NCBI GenBank assembly: GCA_024114885.1
Contig: CP099428.1
Coordinates: 930,001 to 994,000 of the forward strand
Direction: 5' to 3'
Length of the DNA: 64,000 bases
DNA from: Septoria linicola
Lineage: Eukaryota; Ascomycota; Dothideomycetes; Mycosphaerellales; Mycosphaerellaceae
A program made the position numbers and the translations under genes. The notes below the pieces were generated by a model. It saw nothing but the letters and a program-made list of their open reading frames with translations. It did no database searches and had not been told where the DNA came from. Shown here one piece after another: positions 21,748 to 30,765 of the stretch; positions within the stretch are counted from its first letter, which is position 1, and every line of letters starts with the position of its first letter.

Positions 21748-22050
21748 CTACAGTGAATATGCTATAATACTGACCGCCATAGCAGCGCAGCATAAGCTGA
21801 CATAAGGGCTCAGTCTTTCACCAATTCGTGCTGCTCGCCAGAACGTGCCAAGAGGTCTGTTATACATGTAAGCAGCTGAATGACCCAGATTTTGCCTACA
21901 CCAAACCGCGGTTCGGCGATCTGAGGGTGAAACTGACCCAGACTTGTTGCGATCTAGCCATGCCGGGAATACGCCGTGGACATATGTGCAGGTGCAGATG
22001 AACAGCAGAACGACCAGGAGAAAGGTCTGGAACTTGAGGATGCCGAGCAT
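21748..22050 (-). CDS. KSH1: Kish family secretory-pathway membrane protein
   Basis: Two exons: 21938-22050 and 21748-21856, intron 21857-21937 (GTCAGT..CAG). The spliced product is 73 residues, matching the usual 72-74 of the family (TMEM167 in animals). N-terminal hydrophobic segment KFQTFLLVVLLFICTCTYVH, then the signature LDRNKSG, a short junction, ARIGERLSPYVSLCC, and a second hydrophobic stretch to the end. Yeast Ksh1 is essential and acts early in secretion, at the ER/Golgi. The intron is 81 nt and carries no stop in frame, so the unspliced message would read through. It is divergent from TAF13, with 247 bp between the starts. Confidence 0.92.
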   Translation of the reverse strand: MLGILKFQTFLLVVLLFICTCTYVHGVFPAWLDRNKSGSVSPSDRRTAVWCRQNLGHSAAYMYNRPLGTFWRAARIGERLSPYVSLCCAAMAVSIIAYSL

Positions 22051-22297
22051 CGTTGTCTTGATCGTTCAGGCTCGCGATAGTAGTGGCGGTCTTCTTTATG
22101 CTTCCAATTGACGGTGTACGTATTTGCGTGAAGGTGGAGGCAAGATGCATGTTGCTGTTTCCACGTTTCACCAGAAGTGAGCCGCGAAACTGGTGGCACG
22201 GAGTCCGGCTGATCACATGCTTGAACCACAGCTACCTACATCGACCTTGAACTTCAACCACAACACCACAACACAACAACAGGCCAGTCGCGCCAAC
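22051..22297. promoter_or_regulatory. Divergent promoter shared by KSH1 and TAF13
   Basis: The 247 bp between the two start codons must carry both promoters. The last 60 bp before the TAF13 ATG are rich in CAACA repeats, typical of a fungal 5' leader. No TATA box seen. Confidence 0.6.
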
Positions 22298-22783
22298 ATG
22301 ACTGAACCACGCCAGCGTCCACGCGCAAAAGGCGCCCCCATATTCAACCAAAACGACCTCAACGAACTCCTCTACGCCTTCGGCGACAGCACCACCTCTC
22401 CGCTCCCCACAACCATCTCCGTCCTTGACGAGATCCTCGCAGACTTCATCATCGAAACCTGCCACGCAGCCGCCCTCTGCGCCTCATACTCTCGGAGGCA
22501 AAAAATCAAAATCGACGATTTCCGCTGGGTCTTGCGCCAGAACCCGGCACTACTGGGCAGAGTCAACGAGCAGCTGTTCCGAGAGAAGTACATCAAGAAT
22601 CAGAGACGCTTGGTGGATTTTGATGCGTATGGAAAGGAAGGCGCGGCGGAGTTGGCGGATATTGCGGCGCAGGGAGGGGCGGAGAAGGATATGAAGGCGG
22701 GGAAGAAGGGAAGGGGGAGGAAGAAGAAGAGGAAGGCGGAGGATGAGGGGGTTGGTGATGTGAAGAAGGTGAAGGGGGAGTGA
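22298..22783 (+). CDS. TAF13: TFIID subunit 13
   Basis: Single exon, 161 residues from the ATG at 22298, preceded by CCAAC. Histone-fold protein: FNQNDLNELLYAFGD, then ISVLDEILADFIIETC, RRQKIKIDDFRWVLRQNP and LGRVNEQLF, matching Taf13 and the related Spt3 N-terminus. Taf13 pairs with Taf11 in TFIID and contributes to TBP regulation. The C-terminal 45 residues are a Lys/Arg-rich tail (GKKGRGRKKKRK), probably disordered and nuclear-targeting. Confidence 0.93.
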   Translation: MTEPRQRPRAKGAPIFNQNDLNELLYAFGDSTTSPLPTTISVLDEILADFIIETCHAAALCASYSRRQKIKIDDFRWVLRQNPALLGRVNEQLFREKYIKNQRRLVDFDAYGKEGAAELADIAAQGGAEKDMKAGKKGRGRKKKRKAEDEGVGDVKKVKGE

Positions 22784-22934
22784 GGTGCAATTCAGAACTA
22801 AGCGCGACGTATGCGCAAGTGACGTGTGCAGTTGTGAATTCTAGCGAAGGCGTTGGTTGGAACGGATGCATTATGATACCCTGGCATTTGGCATGGCGCG
22901 TACAAAGAATCGCGGGCGAGTTGAGAACTCGATT

Positions 22935-23150
22935 ACGCTGCGAGAGCACTCTACAGCGCTCCGAGTACACCGCTTCGCGTAGAGGGAACGCTCTGGCCCC
23001 TCGCGAAGCTCAAAAAGGAAAGAGGACATTGATCAAGATTGAGTGCTTGTCTATTATTACTGACCACTTGAATTCCTCCACCCCTCCCAAAAGTCCTTCT
23101 TCCACGCATCTCCCAACTCGCTCTCAGCACCAAAAGGACTGACCTGCGTA
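22935..23150 (-). pseudogene. Truncated copy of the beta-lactamase-fold gene 3' end
   Basis: Read on the minus strand, this segment encodes QVSPFGAESELGDAWKKDF followed by WEGWRNSSGQ and stops. The intact gene ends QVSPFGAARELVDAWKKDC, WEEWRRKSGQY. Similarity continues about 100 bp past the stop into non-coding DNA, down to a shared ACGCTGCGAGAGCAC. It breaks off abruptly just upstream of the TQVSP codons. So only about 30 codons and 3' flank exist here; the rest of the gene is missing. Confidence 0.85.
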
Positions 23151-23242
23151 TCGGTTGAACGGTAATGTCAGACTATTGGAGTACCTCAACACAAAAGATA
23201 TGTGCTAACGTTAGCACAGCGGAGCAAAAGTATTTTATTTTG

Positions 23243-23316
23243 GGCGCACTGGGAACTTGTCCAACGCTGAATGGGGTCGCACACAACTGCACCAAGGTGC
23301 CGGAGTGATTGATGTG
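23243..23316. repeat. Direct repeat, copy 1
   Basis: 74-bp unit starting GGCGCACTGGGAACTTGTCC. It differs from copy 2 at about four positions, three of which are A/G transitions. Confidence 0.9.
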
Positions 23317-23332
23317 GGTTTTGTTGTAGCAT

Positions 23333-23406
23333 GGCGCACTGGGAACTTGTCCAGCGCTGAATGGGGTCGCACACAACTGCACCAAAGTACCGAAGTGATT
23401 GATGTG
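23333..23406. repeat. Direct repeat, copy 2
   Basis: Second copy of the 74-bp unit, separated from the first by 16 bp. It ends about 75 bp before the first ATG of the orphan gene, so both copies lie in that gene's promoter or leader. Confidence 0.9.
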
Positions 23407-23481
23407 TAAGCAGGTTATCAATTGATACATGTAGGTCGTTGCGAGGAAGAGAGCGGTGGCTGGTTGGTCTTGGCGCCCCTG

Positions 23482-24480
23482 ATGCTTGTAAACAAACAGA
23501 AATTCTCGAATTTTCTGGTCACCCGACCCTCTACACACAACAGCGACAGACTCATGGCGGTACAGACAGTTTGGGGTGCGTTTCCGGCTGTACTCAGCTA
23601 CAACGGAGACCGTGCGAAGGGAGACTTCCGCAAAGAAAGTCCCGTATACGCGGAGGCGTTTGTCCGAGACTCAATGCCTCATCTGAAGATCAGTGCGAGC
23701 TCAGCGAAACCCGCTCGTGCTCGAAGGAGTCTCACCATAGATCTCAGCCACTGCACAATGGACGTGGTCGATAGCGATATCCTGTACGATGATAGTGGAA
23801 ACGCGCCGGTACGAATCAAGGGATATTGGACAGATGTGTTAGGTGCTTTGCTGCCTTCAATTGATCTGCACAGCAACTCGGACAACACAGGCAGTGTATA
23901 CGGCGGCCAGTTGCAGTTCAAGTACATCGAGCTCAGACTATCTGGCATCTGCACAGATTCTCCTTAGGAAGGAGATGATGAAAGGATGCTTGATGTTCGT
24001 GCGAAAAACGTATTTCGAGCCTTTGGAGGATCAAATGGTTATCTGGATGTACTCCTCGTTGTGCCTAACAACCGCGATAGCGTCAACCTGAGGGCCTGGG
24101 AAGATGCATGCGCGAGCTTAGTGCCAGAGGACGATGTACGCAGAGAGACTACCAGCCCAGAGCAGTTCAGAATGGTCAAGGGCGACATCGCAGCTCTCAA
24201 ATTGAGGAAGACTCCGATTCCCGTGAGACCAAATTGGAAGCGACTACTGGACTGGCTACGCAAGTATCATCAGGACGTAGCACCTGCGCCTCTGAAGACA
24301 GCATCACTGGAGTGCAAGGATGGTGTAACGAGTACAGAGCGCTTGGTCCTCGCCTCAATGTTCGACTTGGTCCAACGTATGCGCGGCGAACAGTGGAATA
24401 CAGTGGAAATGCCACTATATGCTATGAGGGCACTTCTGACCGTACACAATAGAAGCTGGGGTGATGACATCGGAATGTGA
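23482..24480 (+). CDS. Orphan two-exon protein
   Basis: The frame is open from 23482 to 24480 except for one TAG at 23965-23967. That TAG can be the 3' end of a 72-nt, phase-0 intron: 23896 GTATAC to 23967 TAG, with a pyrimidine-rich ATTCTCCTTAG. Spliced, exons 23482-23895 and 23968-24480 give 308 residues joined as NTGS/EGDDERM. The alternative is two proteins or a nonsense mutation. I recognise no family. There is no signal peptide or transmembrane segment; the second half is helical with many charged residues (VRPNWKRLLDWLRKYHQ). The gene sits between a truncated duplicate and the beta-lactamase-fold gene. Confidence 0.5.
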
Positions 24481-24635
24481 AAAGACGAGGAAGTGCAAAA
24501 AGGGAGTTGCTGGATGCGTGGAAGAAGGGAACACGCTGCGAGAGCACGCTGCGACCCGCTTAACACGCCACTGTGATCACAAGGGCGAAGCTGAATAAGA
24601 CAAGAGATAATGTTTCAATATCGAAGGCTTGTCTC

Positions 24636-25902
24636 TTAGTACTGACCACTTTTTCTCCTCCACTCCTCCCAACAGTCCTTCTTCCACGCATCCACCAACT
24701 CCCTCGCAGCCCCAAAAGGACTGACCTGCGTAGCAAAGAACCCAGCCACACCCTCATCTCGACAGATCCACCAAACAACATTACTCGCCCCACCCCAACA
24801 CAGCACATTCTTCGGCTGCCCAATACTCTCCGCAGGACCAAGACAAAGCAACCCGCCCAGCCCATGATTCACCTCCTCATCCTCAACTGGACCAGCAGGC
24901 ATCGACCACGCTGGCTTTAACCGCACCAACATATCTCTCGCAGGATGTGGAGCAGGCGGAAGTTGCGGCTCAAACATCAGATCAATCGTCTTCGACTTCA
25001 GCAGCTTCGGCTCATCCTTCACAAGATCCTGTAGCACAGCCACAAAATCCTCCATCGTACAAGCCAACCCCGCTCCACCTTCTTCATCATCAGGATTATT
25101 CCCATGAACAAATTCGGCCGGCTCCAGACCTCCCCCTTCAGTCCTCTTCATCGCTTGCAGCAGTCGAGCTTGATACTCTACATCCCCATCGGCGTAGAAC
25201 GTCGGAAAAGGCGGCTTTCTACCAACGACAGACCATATGTGAGCGTTGAAGTACTCGGAAAGTTTGATATTGCCGTTCAATCGACGAACGAGGACGCCAG
25301 CCCAGTCGAGCGAGGAGCCGTACATCCAACCTTGGCCTGGTTCGAAGAGAAGAGGGGTGTTGTAGCGTTCCATCACGATGGTGCTAGGACCGGGGTAGGT
25401 GCTGTTGGGATCGGAGGACCATTTCATGAGTGTGGGATGGAGGAAGCGGTAGCCGAGGCCGGAGGTGTGGGAGAGGAGGTGGCGGGGTGTGATGGGTTCG
25501 CGGGCAGGGGTGTATGTTAGGTTGTTGTTTGGGGAAGGGTCGAGGGAGACGATTTGGGGGTGTGCTAGTTCTGGCAGGATGGATGCGATCGGATCGTCGA
25601 GGCCGACGAGGTTGCGCTCGATGCATTGGAGGAGGGCGATGGAGGTGATGAGTTTGGTTGCGGAGCCGATCTTCAGCGTTGCGTCTGCGCGGAGTGGTGA
25701 GGCGTGGGGAGCAAGAGAGGCGTGGCCGATGACTTTTTCGTAGAGAGTGTTGCCTGTGAAGGAGACTATCAGATGGTGCAATGCAACGTTCAGCCCGGAT
25801 TGAGCTATTACCACTTTTATCAACACACTTCATAAGCAGACCGTGAAACCTCGGGTTCGGGCGTTCTGTCGCTTCTGCGAGCATGCGGTCGAAGTTAGAC
25901 AT
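24636..25902 (-). CDS. Beta-lactamase-fold serine hydrolase (transesterase-like)
   Basis: Two exons: 25812-25902 and 24636-25753, intron 25754-25811 (GTAATA..CACAG, CTGAAC inside); 402 residues. Exon 1 begins MSNFDRMLAEAT and joins as DKSG/GNTLYEKVIG, the usual opening of fungal class C beta-lactamase-like enzymes. The catalytic SxxK is SATK within KIGSATKLITSI; the second motif is YGSS in GWMYGSSLDW, where the common form is YxN. GLGG near residue 345 precedes the region of the third motif. Relatives include esterases and acyltransferases such as LovD. There is no signal peptide, so it is probably cytosolic; the substrate is unknown. No biosynthetic genes flank it. Confidence 0.88.
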
Positions 25903-26748
25903 CTTGGCTCGGATGTTGTGATGTGACCTTGATGCAGTGCGAAGTTGTAGTGTGTACGAATGCTACATATAAGTCTCTGTACAGCTGAGTTAGCTATATT
26001 CTCGTACAGAGCTATCTGCTTGTACAGCGCACGCGTAGGATACTACGACTCCTTACGGACGCCGCCGCTCGGGTGAATGCTGGCGTGCATATTGAAGGAT
26101 TCCTTAGCTCTGAGAGCTCGGTCTGAGTCATCAGTTGCGAGATAGAGGATGCAGCACTGCCCAACAGACTACACTGAAGTTTTTCCCATTGTATGTATCG
26201 TGGCGCACGTTTCGAGGAGCTTGATGAGATGATGCGGCTGTGATCGTGTGCCGAATTAATGTGATGAAAGTCCTTTCAATGCCTTTGAGTTCGCTATAGC
26301 GCTTGAAGATGCACCATAGGTCTACTTTCGTGATTAAGTCGTCGCTCTGGGAATCCAGATGGTGCGTGAAAGTGGCTTGCTGCACTTGATCCTGGCGTGG
26401 AGTCCTTTGATGGACACGAGTGCAATGCCTTGAGGCCGTGCCTTTCTGAACTGCTTTTCGTGCTCGTCCGTTCGACAGTGCATCTGAACATATACCATCC
26501 TCATCGTGCCAACCACTTGCCCTGGAGTTCAACGAAATCGGGAGAGGAAGCCTGTACTTCGGCTGGCTGCTGTTCGAGGTGTGACAGTCCTCCGCGTCGA
26601 TCCTGCTTGAACGCCTTTGCTCGCATATTCCGACCAGTCTGACGATCATAGTAATGTTCATACAGGCACTGTCCGCTCTTAGCAGCCCCACAGCCAATCC
26701 CAAATGCCTCGCTCATGCTAATGCTGTACAAATGCCCTAAAAAGCTCT
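25903..26748. other. Intergenic region, about 0.85 kb
   Basis: Promoter of the beta-lactamase-fold gene plus the 3' flank of the bL17m gene. A 190-codon minus-strand frame at 26131-26703 is open but has no recognisable motif, and I do not call it. Confidence 0.4.
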
Positions 26749-27437
26749 CTACCGCGATCTCTCCAAGTCTGGGTATACTCTCTTTTTCTTAACCTGCTCA
26801 ATGCCCTCATCTCCCTCATCTAGCAGCCTCTCAAACTTCCCAACCAACTCCTCCAAGTCTTTCTCTCCGTCTTTTCTGAACCTCGTTACTTTTCGTACAT
26901 TCCACGCTGTCATGTCTCCCATTTTAAATTCTCGCCCCTGTTCCTCGGCTCGGAATCGTGCGTTTGCGATCGTCTTCGCGGTCAGGGCTAATCGCATATC
27001 TTTGGGCCCATCGACAAATTCCAGGATTGCTGAAGCAGCCTGGTCTTCCTTCTCAGGCTCGAGGCGCATAACACGAGTGTATCCTCCAGGACGAGTCGCA
27101 TATCGTTCGGCGAGCGCGCCAAAGACTTTCGGCATGTGGCGATGTGGTTCCTGTAGCAATGTCGGCATGATTAGCATTTCAAATCCTTTACTCGCACTAA
27201 TCGAGCTCGGAATGTACTTACAAACAGAATTGCCTGAGCACCCTGTTTACTGGCTTCGGTATTTCGTTTCCCCAGCGTAATGAGCTTTTCGGCTAATCGT
27301 TGTGCTTCCTTCGCTTTATGCCATGTCGTTGTGATGGATTCGTGCTCGACGAGCGATGTGACCAGGTTTCGGAGGAGAGCTTTGCGATGCGCGGAATTGC
27401 GCGACAAATGTCGATATTTGACCAGTCCACCGGCCAT
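26749..27437 (-). CDS. MRPL8: Mitochondrial ribosomal protein bL17m
   Basis: Two exons: 27222-27437 and 26749-27150, intron 27151-27221 (GTAAGT..CAG); 205 residues. The start MAGGLVKYRHLSRNSAHRKA and the following LLRNLVTSLVEHESITTTWHK are the bL17 hallmark; exon 2 opens with EPHRHMPKVFGALAERYATR and GGYTRVMRLE. The protein is a large-subunit component near the peptide exit tunnel of the mitoribosome. A C-terminal extension of about 70 residues relative to bacterial L17 is normal in fungi. I chose ATG 27437 because the bL17 core starts there; an upstream in-frame extension is unlikely. Divergent from MIC12. Confidence 0.93.
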
Positions 27438-27577
27438 TGTGGGGATGTCGTCGCTGTTGAGGGAGTGATGGGGTGGTGGAAGAAGTGTCGGCGGAGTAGA
27501 AACGGAGGTCCTGATGTCCAGACTTGGCATCAGATGAACCGCGTGCTCTCTCTCCATCTGTACACACCACAGCAGAC
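27438..27577. promoter_or_regulatory. Very short divergent promoter, MRPL8 / MIC12
   Basis: Only 140 bp separate the start codons of two nuclear genes for mitochondrial proteins. Both promoters and both leaders must fit here, which suggests one shared bidirectional element. Confidence 0.65.
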
Positions 27578-27993
27578 ATGGGCTTCACAACAGGCTTGGT
27601 AGGCAACGCTTTCAGACACACAGTCAGACCATCGTAACTAACAACACCCAGCTCGGCGGCTTCACGCTCACCGCCTCCATCCTCTACCTCTCCACCGAAC
27701 TCCACGCGCGCAACAGAGCTCACCAAGCAGCCCACCTCCGACAACAAGCATCCTTAATAGAAAACATCTACGCGCCTGCTCCACCAGCTCCTCCTCAACC
27801 AGACAGACGGATACAAGCTGGTATTTGGGAAACGGCAAAGGATAAATGGAACGCGACGTTGGAGAAAGAAGTGCGACAAGTGCAGAACGTGGACTGGCAG
27901 AGCTGGACGCAGAGGGCCGAGGAGAGCGTGGGGAATCTGGTGTCGAGAGCATTTGATCGGGGGAAGGAAGCTGCGAAGGAGGTGGGGAAGTGA
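27578..27993 (+). CDS. MIC12: MICOS complex subunit MIC12
   Basis: Two exons: 27578-27598 (seven codons, MGFTTGL) and 27652-27993, intron 27599-27651 (GTAGGC..CAG with an ACTAAC branch site). The product is 120 residues. Joined start MGFTTGL/LGGFTLTASILYLSTEL gives the single N-terminal membrane segment of Mic12 (Aim5). It is followed by the helical HARNRAHQAAHLRQQASL and a C-terminal amphipathic helix containing DWQSWTQRAEESV. Mic12 is an inner-membrane subunit of the MICOS complex that shapes crista junctions. Exon 1 is so short that a simple ATG-to-stop scan misses the gene. Confidence 0.88.
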
Positions 27994-28368
27994 GGGTGGT
28001 GTGAAGGGAGTGAGTGGTCACGGAGAGATCGTTCTGAGGGGGTGGAACATGGGCGTCACCGAGCAGAGATTCTGGTGATTGTACAGGACCGCTTCGCGAT
28101 TGCACGACGAGTACGGAGGCAGTTGCATAGAGCTTGCGGTCCGAGGCCAAAGGAGAGTCACATTAGATGAGTATAACGATACCCTTTGTGCAATGCAGTT
28201 TATAAGACTTCACAGTACTGCTATCATGTTGAACACTGGCCGCTTCGGGCAATGGAGTGGGTGGAGGGCCGATATTGAAACACCAGCCTACACGGAAGGA
28301 GCAATGGCCGTGCGTGAGATGACAGAGGAATTTATACTGCCCTCCTTTCAGCAATCAATCAGCACCCC
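27994..28368. other. Convergent intergenic region
   Basis: The 3' flanks of MIC12 (+) and the aldo-keto reductase (-). Nothing recognised. Confidence 0.4.
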
Positions 28369-29468
28369 TCAAAACAACTCCACCCCAAACGCCTCCGACG
28401 GATTCACAGTCCTCCCCTCCCCATTCGGCAACCCCATCCCATTCAACGTCTCAAAATCCTTCGCGCTCAACCTCCCAATTCTAATATTCGACTTGATCCG
28501 ACTGGGCGTCGCACTCTTCCCCAACGGAATCGCGCCCCTCTGCACAGCCCAACTCTGCAACAATTGCCCGACATCCATCCCATTCTTCTTCGCCAGCGCC
28601 ACCACATCCGGATCATTCAACAACGTCTTTCCATCAGATTTCTGCCCCGCAAAGGGAGAAAAACACGTCGTGATGATCCCGTGCTTGTTATGAAAAGCGA
28701 TGAGTTCGTTCTGAGGGAGCCAGGGGTGGACTTCGATTTGGTTGCAGGATATCGGGATGGAATGATCGATATCAGGGGAATTGAGCAGATCTTCTAAATC
28801 TGCTTGGGAAAAATTCGATACGCCGATTGCGCGGGCTTTGCCTTTGCGGACGAGGTCTTGCATGGCTTTCCAGGTTGGAACGAAACTTCCTTGCTTGCCG
28901 GCTTTGGCGGCGATGGGGGCGGAGGTGTGTTCCCAGTCGACGAGGGTTTTGCCAGTGGAGTCGGTGGCTTGGCCTTTTTCTTCAGAGGTGGCGCCAGGTC
29001 GGACGGAGGCTTTTTCTAAGCTGGCGCGCGAGATGGGTTGTTGGGCTGCGGGCCAGTGGGCGAGGAAGAGGTCGACGTGGGAGAGACCTGCATCGGCGAG
29101 GATTTTGTCGAGGGCGAGTTCGATGTTGGAGGGGGAGAAGAAGTGCATCCAGGCTTTTGAGGCTAGCACAGGAATTGTCAGTGGGAGATCATTGCGTGAT
29201 GTGGAGTGTAGGATATCGACTTACTCCAGAAGATCTCTTCGCGAGGAACGCCACTTTCTCGAATAGCTTCGCCAACGGGCTTAGTCACGCCGTAGTACCA
29301 GGCTCCGTCAATGTGGCGATAGCCTTCTTTCAGTGCTGTGAGAGTGCTATCCTTGGCCCACGAGGTGTCGCCAGAAGCCCATGTGCCGTAGCCAATGGTA
29401 GGAATGTCGATAGTCTTGCCATTGGCGGCCTTGAGTGGCAAGGTCTTGGGAAGGGCTGAGGCTGTCAT
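28369..29468 (-). CDS. Aldo-keto reductase
   Basis: Two exons: 29225-29468 and 28369-29162, intron 29163-29224 (GTAAGT..TAG); 345 residues. TIM-barrel NADPH-dependent reductase. The catalytic tetrad is visible: Asp and Tyr in HIDGAWYYG, Lys in FWTSKAWMHF formed across the splice junction, and His in FLAHWP. Further family marks are AIGVSNFS, NQIEVHPWLPQ and IPLGKSATPSRI for cofactor phosphate binding. An insert of about 40 residues with a DSTGKTLVDWEHT segment lies after AHWP, longer than in the shortest AKRs. The substrate is probably an aldehyde, keto-acid or sugar, and cannot be fixed from sequence. Confidence 0.92.
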
Positions 29469-30178
29469 CTTGGGCTTTGTTCGTAACCGGTCGCCGTGGA
29501 GCTATAATTGACAAACTTGTCTTGTGTTGTCAAACGTCGATATGTTTATGGCTAGGGTTCGTAGAAGGAAGTGCCTGCGTATAGCTTAACAATAAATAAG
29601 CTTCTCGACGTACCTGATCCCGGTCACGTCATGGACCCGCTCAGAAGCCACCAGCATGCTAGGGCCAGGCGACGTACAAGAACTGGTGGCAGCGCTTGCA
29701 CAAGAAACTTCCTATATGCGGATCCTATCTCTGAACAGCCGGCCGCGAAAATAATGGCCAGTTGCGCTTAGCATGCCTTAGCTGTCGACTCACCCGCTCG
29801 AGAGAGGTGCAACTATAGCTACTTGAATATTGTTTTAAAATCGTTCTGCTTATGATGACTGCCGTCCAATCTTGCACGTTTGCTTGGGGCTTGCAATACT
29901 ATCGTGTGCTTCGCCCAGAATGCCACCTCTGATGCTATATGCCCAGTCGTAGCCGGACGAGTGATCGAATGATTCCATCCTTTCCGTACTCTTTACAGGA
30001 TCTCGTTGCGAGTCAACACGAAGACTTCAATAGAATCTACCATGCTCAATTGGGACAGAGATCGACTACGAAACAGAATCAATGTGCAATAAACACTACA
30101 TAAATAAACGTACACCCTATGTCGACATCCCTCTTGATATGACTTTCGACCTCTTCCACACCCTCTTACTCCTCTTCC
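29469..30178. other. Intergenic region, about 0.7 kb
   Basis: AKR promoter and the 3' flank of the small secreted protein gene. It is noticeably A/T-rich between about 29800 and 30130. No coding feature recognised. Confidence 0.4.
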
Positions 30179-30765
30179 TTACCGCTTCACCTTGAAAGGC
30201 CCAAATCGCCCCTCCCACGGATTTGGAAACGTGATGGGGTTACCATAAGGGTCTTTGTTCCGGCTGAGACCATAGTTGGGAAACTCAGTGCCACCGCCCT
30301 CCGGCTTGTAAAAGTATCCAAAGTCGCTATGTCCAGCCTGGCCTCCAGGGCCATTGACTGTGACATGAGTGGGATCATTTGGGTCCTGCCAGACGCCAAC
30401 ACCCTGTTGCCCGTAGAAGCAGCCTTGACAGTAAGTTGCGCGGCCGAATTGGTCGTACTTGCAGTCGGGTGTCAAGTCAGGGTCCGCCTGGTTGTGTCTT
30501 GCTCGGTGTTGGGTGTCTGGACGGCTTGCTCCTCTTGAGCGAGGTTTTGTGCTTGTTCGTCACGGCGGGCGAGTTGGTCGGCATTGTTGGAGACTAGTGC
30601 TGCTGCTGCTACACTTTAGTCGTGCTAGGTGTCCGAGGTCAATTTTGATCAATGGAACAACGGGTGTTGTATACTGCTTACATGGTAAGCGATAGCATGC
30701 GGCAATGCAAGCGCAGAACCAAGCATAAGAGCCGTGCTCAACACAAGAAAAGCCTTCGAATGCAT
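30179..30765 (-). pseudogene. Small secreted Cys-containing protein, frame broken or mis-spliced
   Basis: The ATG at 30765 starts a clean signal peptide (MHSKAFLVLSTALMLGSALA). A probable intron follows: 30609-30674, GTATAC..TAG, or a GTAAGC donor at 30681. Next comes a Gln/Glu-rich stretch (NADQLARRDEQAQNLAQEEQ), then, in a different frame, DPDLTPDCKYDQFG, YCQGCFYGQQG and SDFGYFYKPEGGG, ending GRFGPFKVKR. The two parts would be continuous with one extra base near 30490-30493. Alternatively a very short intron (35 or 47 nt) could bridge them. The mature protein would be about 120 residues with three cysteines in its conserved part. No family name known; small secreted proteins of this type are often tested as effectors. 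Confidence 0.5.

Larger units (their letters stand above)
22784..23481. repeat. Intergenic region with partial gene duplication and 74-bp direct repeats
   Basis: Two repeat structures lie here. At 22935-23150 is a degenerate copy of the 3' end of the beta-lactamase-fold gene (original at 24533-24732). At 23243-23316 and 23333-23406 are two 74-bp direct repeats with a few mismatches and a 90-bp period. Each is listed separately. Confidence 0.75.

Noticed and set aside
24636..25902. Secondary-metabolite cluster around the LovD-like hydrolase
   Set aside because: No polyketide or peptide synthase, P450 or pathway regulator nearby; neighbours are housekeeping or orphan genes.
26131..26703. 190-codon minus-strand frame
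   Set aside because: No motif, no plausible splice partners, and no start context. Likely a chance frame in GC-balanced DNA.
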